NCBI GenBank assembly: GCA_028283025.1
Contig: JAPYNO010000113.1
Location: 1-35,641 of the forward strand
Direction: 5' to 3'
Origin: Pseudomonadales bacterium
GTDB taxonomy: Bacteria > Pseudomonadota > Gammaproteobacteria > Pseudomonadales > Azotimanducaceae
Length of the DNA stretch: 35,641 bases
The notes beneath the pieces are model-generated. The model saw only the letters and a list, made by a program, of their open reading frames with translations. It did no database searches and had not been told where the DNA came from. A program made the translations under genes and the position numbers. The number at the start of each line of letters is the position of its first letter. Within the stretch, counting starts at the first letter, position 1. Of this stretch, positions 30,117-35,641 are shown piece after piece.

Positions 30117-31938
30117 GCAAGTATTGAGCGTGTGCGCGCTCGCTTTGCCGCTTGCTGCGATGAGCGTAGCTGACATGTCTTTGCAAGTGCCCAAGAAAAG
30201 TTTTCCAACCGAGGTCTATTGGGGCGATACACACCTGCATACGCGCAACTCCCCAGATGCCTTCTCGCTCGGCAATATGAACCTCTCGCAAGCGGACGCC
30301 TACCGATTCGCCCGCGGCCACGCGCTGCGCGCGCATAACGGCATGAAGGTGCAGCTGCGGCGCCCCTTAGACTTTCTCGTTGTCTCAGACCACGCCGAGT
30401 ATCTCGGCGGCCATTTTCGCTACACCATCAACGACTCTTTGGTGATGGACACGGAAGTTGCCGCTCGCTGGCACGAGTCGCAGGCATCAGACGATCAACT
30501 TTCGATGGTGCTTGATTTTAGCGACAGCATCGATTCGACTCGCAAAGCCGAGATTCCTGTGTTCCCGAAGACGGTGCAGCAAGAGATTTGGCGCGAAGTG
30601 GCGCAGACCTCAGACGAATATGACGCGCCCGGCGAGTTCACGACGTTGACCGGCTATGAGTGGACAGCGATGCGCGACGGCAACAATCTGCACCGCGTCG
30701 TGGTGTTCGCGGACGATCTATCCAAGACCGGTCAGGTCGCCCCCTTCTCCGGGCAAGACAGCGTCGATGCGCGCGATCTTTGGCGCTATCTTGAAGCCTA
30801 CGAGGCCAAGACCGGCGGACAGGCGATCTCCATCCCCCACAACGCCAATCTTTCAAATGGCATGCAGTTTCCAAACTTGACGATGGCCGATATTGAGTAT
30901 GCGCAATTGAGTTCGCGCTGGGAACCTGTGCACGAAGTCACGCAAGTGAAAGGGGATGCCGAGTCCCATCCAACCCTCTCTCCAGACGATGAATTCGCCG
31001 ACTTCGAGAACTGGGATCAAGGCAACATCGCTAGAAGCGCACAAAAAGAAGACTCGATGCTCGCGAATGAGTACGCGCGAGGCGTTCTCAAGATCGGCCT
31101 TCGCCTCGACGCCATGCTCGGCGTCAATCCCTACAAGTTTGGTCTCATCGGTAGCACCGATGGGCACAACACCTTCTCCACCACCGAAGAAGACAATTTC
31201 TGGGGCAAGTTCGCTGATTCCGAACCGCAGGCAACAAGGCTCACGGAGCGCGTTGCCGGGCGCCTTTGGTTCAATTGGCGCCTCGTCGCCTCCGGCTACG
31301 CGGCGGTGTGGGCGCGAGAGAACACGCGCGAAGAGATCTTCGCTGCGCTCAAACGGCGCGAAGTCTATGCCACGACTGGTTCGAGAATCATGCTGCGCAT
31401 GTTCGCGGGCTGGAATTTTTCTCAAAGCCTGCATCAGCAGCCAGATGCGATCAAGCAAGCCTATGATAGCGGCGTGCCTATGGGCGGCGACCTGACCGCG
31501 GCGCCAGAAGACGCAGCGCCGCGCATTCTGGTGCTCGCCGCCAAAGACCCGATCGGCGCCAACCTTGATCGCGTGCAAATCATCAAGGGCTGGCAGCAGC
31601 CGGACGGCAGCCTCGCCGAGAGAGTCTATGATGTGGTGTGGTCAGGTGATCGTGCGATTGACCTCGCAACCGGCAAGCTTGCATCGGTGGGTTCGAGCGT
31701 TGATCTCGAGACTGCAACCTATACCAACAGCATCGGCGCGAGCGAGCTATCCATCGTATGGACCGACCCCGACTTCGATGCCCGGCAGCGGGCTTTCTAT
31801 TATGTGCGCGCCATTGAAATACCAAGACCGCGATGGTCTACCTACGACACTGTCCAATTCGGTATTGAATTACCAGAAGGGGTGCCCGCGACGATTCAAG
31901 ACCGCGCGTACAGTTCGCCGATCTGGTATACGCCTTGA
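30109..31938 (+). CDS. Exported DUF3604 protein
   Basis: The protein has 609 residues from ATG 30109, with a signal peptide (MNKQVLSVCALALPLAAMS). The same frame stays open further upstream, but that part is the shadow of the preceding gene and the signal peptide sets the start. DUF3604 proteins have a PHP-like metal-dependent fold. Visible metal-site motifs are VYWGDTHLHTRNSPDA (36-51), LVVSDHAEYLGG, SIPHNANLSNG and GLIGSTDGHNT. The family is widespread in marine bacteria and its reaction is not established. It overlaps the parvulin-like gene by 8 bp. The C-terminus (AYSSPIWYTP) is typical and complete. The 70 bp after it show no clear terminator. Confidence 0.9.
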   Translation: MNKQVLSVCALALPLAAMSVADMSLQVPKKSFPTEVYWGDTHLHTRNSPDAFSLGNMNLSQADAYRFARGHALRAHNGMKVQLRRPLDFLVVSDHAEYLGGHFRYTINDSLVMDTEVAARWHESQASDDQLSMVLDFSDSIDSTRKAEIPVFPKTVQQEIWREVAQTSDEYDAPGEFTTLTGYEWTAMRDGNNLHRVVVFADDLSKTGQVAPFSGQDSVDARDLWRYLEAYEAKTGGQAISIPHNANLSNGMQFPNLTMADIEYAQLSSRWEPVHEVTQVKGDAESHPTLSPDDEFADFENWDQGNIARSAQKEDSMLANEYARGVLKIGLRLDAMLGVNPYKFGLIGSTDGHNTFSTTEEDNFWGKFADSEPQATRLTERVAGRLWFNWRLVASGYAAVWARENTREEIFAALKRREVYATTGSRIMLRMFAGWNFSQSLHQQPDAIKQAYDSGVPMGGDLTAAPEDAAPRILVLAAKDPIGANLDRVQIIKGWQQPDGSLAERVYDVVWSGDRAIDLATGKLASVGSSVDLETATYTNSIGASELSIVWTDPDFDARQRAFYYVRAIEIPRPRWSTYDTVQFGIELPEGVPATIQDRAYSSPIWYTP

Positions 31939-32007
31939 CGATCTGCCGCACTTGTGAAAAGAGCGCGGCACCCTCGGCCACTTCAGTTTCCATGAAGCTT
32001 AGCGCGT

Positions 32008-32220
32008 TCAAATACCTAGCACTCGGGTTGCGATCACGTTCTTTTGTATTTCTGTTGTGCCTCCTTGGATGGTGAGCGCACGGTCGAAAAAGTACTGCCG
32101 AACCGTCGTCGCCGTCTCTTTCAGTGCGAAATCTCCTATCAATTGCGAATATTGCAGATGTCCTTGCTCGTTTTGCGGAAATGCCATCATGCCGAATAAT
32201 GGCTTTATGTCACAAATCAC
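32008..32220 (-). pseudogene. C-terminal remnant of an acyl-CoA dehydrogenase
   Basis: An open frame of 70 codons ends with the hallmark acyl-CoA dehydrogenase C-terminus: YSQLIGDFALKETATTVRQY, then FDRALTIQGGTTEIQKNVIATRVLGI. Everything upstream (about 300 residues, including the FAD-binding core) is missing, and the stretch 32221-32351 contains no matching sequence. No ribosome-binding site is evident. It is a dead fragment. Confidence 0.75.
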
Positions 32221-32351
32221 ATAAAGTGAGTCTTTGAAACATGTTCGGCCAGTTTTGTGTAAACTCGTTGTCCGGGTTGTCTTTCGTGGGGCGGCGAGCT
32301 ATTTGATGGTTCTCGTAACAATTGCAATAGTGATCTCATTCATTCAAGGGC

Positions 32352-32982
32352 ATGATCATGGTTGAATTCGATCTGGTCGTATACGGTGGCCAAGTCATTG
32401 ACGGTAACGGCACCCGAGGACGCGCCGCCGATGTTGCCATGCAGGGCGGCATCATATTTGACGTGGGACGAGTGGCTGGCGAGCGGTGCTCAGCAAAATT
32501 GAGCAGGCCAATGCTGACGGCTTAGTCATGCGTGGTCAGGTTGCGCCGCGTCCCATTGGAGTGTTGATGGGGCTCACCACGACGATATGCCCCTTCTCAA
32601 CGCGTAAGGCCTATAAGGAAATTGCCCACTTGCCAGTGGCGGAACGCATCAATGCCATGCGTGAACCTGCGCGCCGAGATGCGATCCTCAGAGACAAGCC
32701 GACTCGAGGCTTTGCGGTCATGCACCAGAAGATGGACGAGGGGCACATGTTGGCCTCATCTGCGATGCCAGTTTCATCACCACGCTGTTTACGCACTGGG
32801 GCCGCGACAGCGACCGGGGCGTTGTTGCGCCGGGGATGAAGGCGGATCTGAACGTAATAGATTTCAATAACCTCAATGTCCATACCCCGTCATGGTGCCG
32901 GACCTGCCCGCAGGCGGTTCGCGTTTCGAGCAGAAAACCAGCGGCTGAATGGATTCGAACGAAGCTGGCAGGAAGCTCGTAA
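32352..32982 (+). pseudogene. Shredded N-acyl-D-amino-acid deacylase (amidohydrolase) gene
   Basis: At least three pieces of one amidohydrolase-family gene stand in order. Piece one (ATG 32352 to TAG 32525) is the N-terminus EFDLVVYGGQVIDGNGTRGR and AADVAMQGGIIFDVGRVAGE. Piece two (another frame, from about 32480) reads [53 protein letters not shown]. Piece three (a third frame, about 32757 to TAA 32982) reads [19 protein letters not shown] and [17 protein letters not shown]. Metal-binding His motifs and several hundred residues are missing, so internal deletions plus frameshifts have destroyed it. Confidence 0.75.
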
Positions 32983-33042
32983 AGCTTCAAGGCGCATTCT
33001 GGAATCGCAGGATCAAACGCTCACAAAACAACGGATATACAC

Positions 33043-33879
33043 ATGGACCAACCCATCAAGAACAGAGTCGTCGTCGTGACAGGTGCAGGCGGAGGTTTCG
33101 GCCGGCTCATCAGCCAGAAGTGCGCAGCGCTCGGCGCCAAAGTTGTGTGCGCCGATGTCAATGAAGAAGGACTCGATGAGACCATCACGAACGTCACAGC
33201 ATCTGGTGGGCGGGGAATCTCGCAGCGAACGGATGTCACCAGCTATTCCGATCTGCAACGGCTTGTCGGGCGGACAGTTGACGAGTTTGGTGCCGTTGAC
33301 GTCATGGTGAACAACGCCGGCAAGATGCCGCTGGCTTTCTACCGCGACCATGCGCAAGCAATGGACGCGTGGACTCGCTGCATCGATATCAATATCAAGG
33401 GCGTGTTGCATGGCATCGCCGCGGTACACGACCAAATGCTCAGCCAAGGCCGAGGCCACGTGGTCAATATCTCGTCGATCTATGGCAACTTTCCTGTCGA
33501 GGGCGCCGCAGTCTATGGCGCGAGCAAGTCCGCCGTTAACTTCCTCTCCGAATCGCTCAGAGTGGAGGCCCAAGGCAAGATTAAAGTGACTGTCGTGAGG
33601 CCGACCGGCGTCTCCATGACTGGTCTCACAGGTACCATTGTCAATCCGGAAGCGAGTATTGGCATCATTGGGCAGAACGCGGAGGCAGCCCGTGCGCGAC
33701 ACGCAGAATTCCTTGCAGGACAGGCACCTCCGGAAATCTCGGACAAGGACGACATCGCCTACTTTGAGCTCGACCCGGACAGCCTGGCTGACCAGGTGGT
33801 GTATGCCATTAATCAGCCTTGGGGTGTTGTCATTGCAGAGGTGACAGTGCGTGCCTCCGGAGAGAAATTAATACTCTAG
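33043..33879 (+). CDS. Short-chain dehydrogenase/reductase
   Basis: An intact 278-residue classical SDR. Cofactor loop TGAGGGFG is at 13-20, Asp38 ends strand 2 (NAD preference likely), VNNAG is at 89-93 and Asn117 stabilises the site. The catalytic Ser144/145, Tyr158 and Lys162 lie in VNISSIYGNF and VYGASKSAV. The tail after PTGVSMTGLTG is longer than in minimal SDRs and ends INQPWGVVIAEVTVRASGE, which is usual for this group. The substrate is unknown; the surrounding fragments of acyl-CoA enzymes hint at lipid or steroid-like catabolism, but that is guilt by association. ATG 33043 has only a weak ACGGA ribosome-binding site. It is the only intact metabolic gene in this decayed segment. Confidence 0.85.
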   Translation: MDQPIKNRVVVVTGAGGGFGRLISQKCAALGAKVVCADVNEEGLDETITNVTASGGRGISQRTDVTSYSDLQRLVGRTVDEFGAVDVMVNNAGKMPLAFYRDHAQAMDAWTRCIDINIKGVLHGIAAVHDQMLSQGRGHVVNISSIYGNFPVEGAAVYGASKSAVNFLSESLRVEAQGKIKVTVVRPTGVSMTGLTGTIVNPEASIGIIGQNAEAARARHAEFLAGQAPPEISDKDDIAYFELDPDSLADQVVYAINQPWGVVIAEVTVRASGEKLIL

Positions 33880-33888
33880 TTTTGTTCG

Positions 33889-34014
33889 ATGTCGTCCACA
33901 ACCCCTTCGTCGCTGCGCCTCGACCGACTTGAAGAATACTTCGCCGGGCAGATAGGCAGCTCGGTCAATGGCCTATCCGCCACAGAATTTTCCGGCGGCG
34001 CATCAAAGACGGTA
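33889..34014 (+). pseudogene. N-terminal fragment of a phosphotransferase-family gene
   Basis: ATG 33889, 9 bp after the SDR stop, opens SSLRLDRLEEYFAGQIG and TEFSGGASKT. This resembles the first 40 residues of aminoglycoside-phosphotransferase-like proteins, where an LxxYL helix precedes a KFxGGQSNPTY loop. After about codon 42 the frame is the antisense of tetR, and the kinase core is absent. The match is short, so confidence is limited. Confidence 0.4.
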
Positions 34015-34053
34015 AGCGATCTTGATTGCCTTCATTGTTGTCTGTCTCTCTGC

Positions 34054-34662
34054 TCAGCCCTTATGCGCAACCATAATCGCCGGCAACAGAACATCTTTCA
34101 GGAATTCCCTTTGTTTTATCGGGCTGTCATCACGCATCACGAGCAGTGAATGTATGCTCCCGATAATCTCGACGATCCGTCCATCTGACAGGCTCGGCTT
34201 CACAATTCCCGCTTTTCGCCCTTCGTCAATGGCGGTTTGCCAGATATCTTGATTTGCTTTGTGAACTTGGGCATTGCCGTGAAGCATGAACTGCTCCAGA
34301 GTATGATCGGTTGCTTTGTGAACGATGTCGTTGGCCAGCTTGTCGCTGCGTATGATCGAGACGGCGGTGACGGACCCTTCTAATAACGCCTCTTCGAAAC
34401 TGGTAGCTTTGGCAATCCGATTCTGTAGCTTCTTCGCGACTATCGCCCATCTCGATAGCAAGACCGCCTGGATCAGCTTGGGACGATCTTCGAAGACCCT
34501 GTAGAGCGTCTTACGGGAAATTCCCGCCGCCTCCGCGATATCGTCCATTGACGTGCGTTGCGGTCCGTACTGCTGAAAACATCTTGCCGCAGCATCGACA
34601 ATGACCTGCTTTGACTCTTTCGCGTTTCCCCAAGCAATGGGGGAATTTTGCTTTCTGGGCAT
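34054..34662 (-). CDS. TetR/AcrR-family transcriptional regulator
   Basis: The protein has 202 residues. The N-terminal DNA-binding domain reads IVDAAARCFQQYGPQRTSMD then DIAEAAGISRKTLYRVFEDR, with the helix-turn-helix at about 37-56. The C-terminal helical domain is the ligand/dimer part and cannot identify an effector. ATG 34662 opens towards the left. The intergenic region to its right holds the 22-bp sequence shared with the hydroxylase region and a set of TTGAYGCAA repeats, both possible operators. It would conventionally control itself and the divergent gene, whose remains are the ligase fragment at 34834. Confidence 0.9.
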   Translation of the reverse strand: MPRKQNSPIAWGNAKESKQVIVDAAARCFQQYGPQRTSMDDIAEAAGISRKTLYRVFEDRPKLIQAVLLSRWAIVAKKLQNRIAKATSFEEALLEGSVTAVSIIRSDKLANDIVHKATDHTLEQFMLHGNAQVHKANQDIWQTAIDEGRKAGIVKPSLSDGRIVEIIGSIHSLLVMRDDSPIKQREFLKDVLLPAIMVAHKG

Positions 34663-34667
34663 GTTTG

Positions 34668-34689
34668 TCCTAGTGCTCCATCAAACTGA
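34668..34689 (-). repeat. Copy B of the 22-bp sequence, just upstream of tetR
   Basis: Read on the minus strand it is TTCAGTTTGATGGAGCACTA plus GG, one mismatch from 10332-10353. It ends five bases before the tetR ATG, so a bound protein would block tetR translation or transcription initiation. Confidence 0.7.
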
Positions 34690-34729
34690 AAGTGCTACGG
34701 TGTGATTCGCCTAACGATGAGTTTGAACA

Positions 34730-34792
34730 TTGATGCAATATTGACGCAACCCAGATGCAATACAAGCGACGCGACAAGTCAGCTTGACGCAA
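34730..34792. repeat. Three TTGAYGCAA direct repeats between tetR and the ligase remnant
   Basis: TTGATGCAA (34730-34738), TTGACGCAA (34741-34749) and TTGACGCAA (34784-34792) are all in one orientation, about 40-100 bp before the GTG at 34834. They are candidate regulator-binding sites or chance repeats in a short interval. Confidence 0.5.
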
Positions 34793-34833
34793 CAAACAGG
34801 GAATGTATCATAGAATCGCTAGGGAGGGAATCG

Positions 34834-35496
34834 GTGAGTGTTGGTATTAAGCTTGGTCCGTGGTTGGCGATTCACAAGGAATTGGGCGTGGAGCCACTAC
34901 CATTTGATGACCGGCCGCTGGGCACGTTTATCGAGAATTACACCGAGACCATCCCCGCTCACAGTGCATTCAGGTACTTCGAACGGGATTTCAGCTACCG
35001 CGAGTTGAATGAATCAGCCAACCGCTTAGCGAAACCCACCCTTGAGGCCATGGTCGCCCTTCCGGACTGTGTGCGAGCGATTGTCGTCGCGGGTTCCGAT
35101 GATTTTCGAAAGCCCGCGGATCTGGAGATGCCCATGGCTGAATCAATCACCTACCAGACTTACCTTGAACCTATCGCTGACTCGAGCCCGGAGTTTCAAC
35201 AAGTTGATCTGCCGCCGGAGCATATTTGCCTGATCCAGTACAAAAGAAGGGATGTCGCTGGACTTGGCTCCGATGGCGGTAATGATGTCATACCGTCAGG
35301 GGTTGAAGGCTCTCAAGCGCCGCTCCATGAACTGACTGTGGCCGCATTGGGAATGCCGTTATTTGATGCCCTAAACTTTGATGCCTTGGCCAGCGAGGCG
35401 CTCAAACACGACAGATGGGAATTCTTGTTTATTGCTGCGCCGCTACGTGTTCAGGGCGGCACTGGCGCTCCCATTAATCCTTTGGCTGTGTTCTAA
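34834..35496 (+). pseudogene. Open frame stitched from acyl-CoA ligase and cyclase fragments
   Basis: GTG 34834 has a strong ribosome-binding site (GGGAGGGA). Residues 1-66 are the N-terminus of an AMP-forming acyl-CoA synthetase (LGTFIENYTETIPAHSAFRY, FSYRELNESANRLA). Residues about 67-137 are a later part of the same family (LPDCVRAIVVAGSDD to PPEHICLIQY) with the segment between deleted and the AMP-binding P-loop missing. Residues about 150-220 are the C-terminus of a cyclase-family protein (APLHELTVAALGMPLFD, WEFLFIAAPL, GGTGAPINPLAVF). The reading frame survives by chance through both joins. No catalytic site remains, so a functional product is unlikely, though the fusion could be translated. 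Confidence 0.75.
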
Positions 35497-35641
35497 ATAC
35501 TGACCTAGGTGTCCCGAATAATGCTTGGAAAATAAGATGACCGATCACTGCTGTCCCAACAAAGCTCGCGAATCCGATTATAAGCCATTGAATGTAAATA
35601 CATAATGGCACCGTTCCCAAGGGCATCGATTTGAACGCGGC
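35474..35641 (-). CDS. Possible C-terminus of a membrane protein running off the right edge
   Basis: On the minus strand a frame open to the window edge encodes 55 residues with a long hydrophobic stretch (PLCIYIQWLIIGFASFVGTA and VIGHLIFQALFG) and then a polar tail, stopping at 35474-35476. It overlaps the end of the stitched ligase/cyclase frame by 23 bp. It could be the last helix of a membrane protein, but it may also be a chance frame. Confidence 0.35.
   Translation of the reverse strand, partial: AAFKSMPLGTVPLCIYIQWLIIGFASFVGTAVIGHLIFQALFGTPRSVFRTQPKD

Overview
The window looks like chromosomal DNA of a GC-rich gammaproteobacterium. The evidence is an RNase E whose catalytic half matches the E. 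coli residue numbering to within one position, an exbB-exbD-kdsB cluster (Gram-negative envelope and LPS), clpS-clpA facing infA, and an aerobic hemF. The genus cannot be named from the sequence. Two facts stand out against that background. First, the organism carries a mevalonate-pathway operon, which is unusual in gammaproteobacteria. Second, several genes are visibly decaying.

Layout. 1-650: the tail of an unidentified gene and a small membrane-anchored hypothetical. 657-6791 (+): a tightly overlapping operon of an amidase, mvaD, a phosphomevalonate kinase, a single-chain HMG-CoA reductase/mevalonate kinase fusion, and idi. Together these convert HMG-CoA to IPP/DMAPP. 14266-6901 (-): a GCS2-type glutamate-cysteine ligase, an M14/AspA-type peptidase, and a molybdenum hydroxylase made of a 2Fe-2S subunit and a Mo-FAD fusion protein. 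An AT-rich two-gene module in the opposite orientation (10400-11208) splits the hydroxylase genes. 14319-16415: a secreted cyclase-family protein and a broken metallo-beta-lactamase-fold gene that has lost its zinc motif. 16509-19382: rne with a long leader. 19553-22076: an HSD10-like SDR, then kdsB-exbD-exbB. 22244-23610: a frameshifted small gene and a PA0069-like radical SAM gene.

23862-25029 holds a second, intact copy of the AT-rich module: a small acidic protein followed by a roughly 300-residue PIN-like nuclease. It lies directly before infA. The copy at 10400-11208 keeps the small protein, but its PIN gene has an internal deletion and frameshift. The pair looks like a toxin-antitoxin-type family that I do not recognise as a named system, and it is the best candidate here for something new.

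25257-31938: infA converging on clpA-clpS, then hemF, a parvulin-like membrane protein and a DUF3604 protein with overlapping ends. 31939-35641 is a gene graveyard: the end of an acyl-CoA dehydrogenase, a shredded N-acyl-D-amino-acid deacylase, a phosphotransferase N-terminus, and an open frame stitched together from acyl-CoA ligase and cyclase pieces. An intact SDR and an intact TetR regulator sit among them. A 22-bp sequence upstream of tetR recurs almost exactly at the hydroxylase/PIN-module junction 24 kb away. No rRNA, tRNA, CRISPR array or transposase gene was seen.
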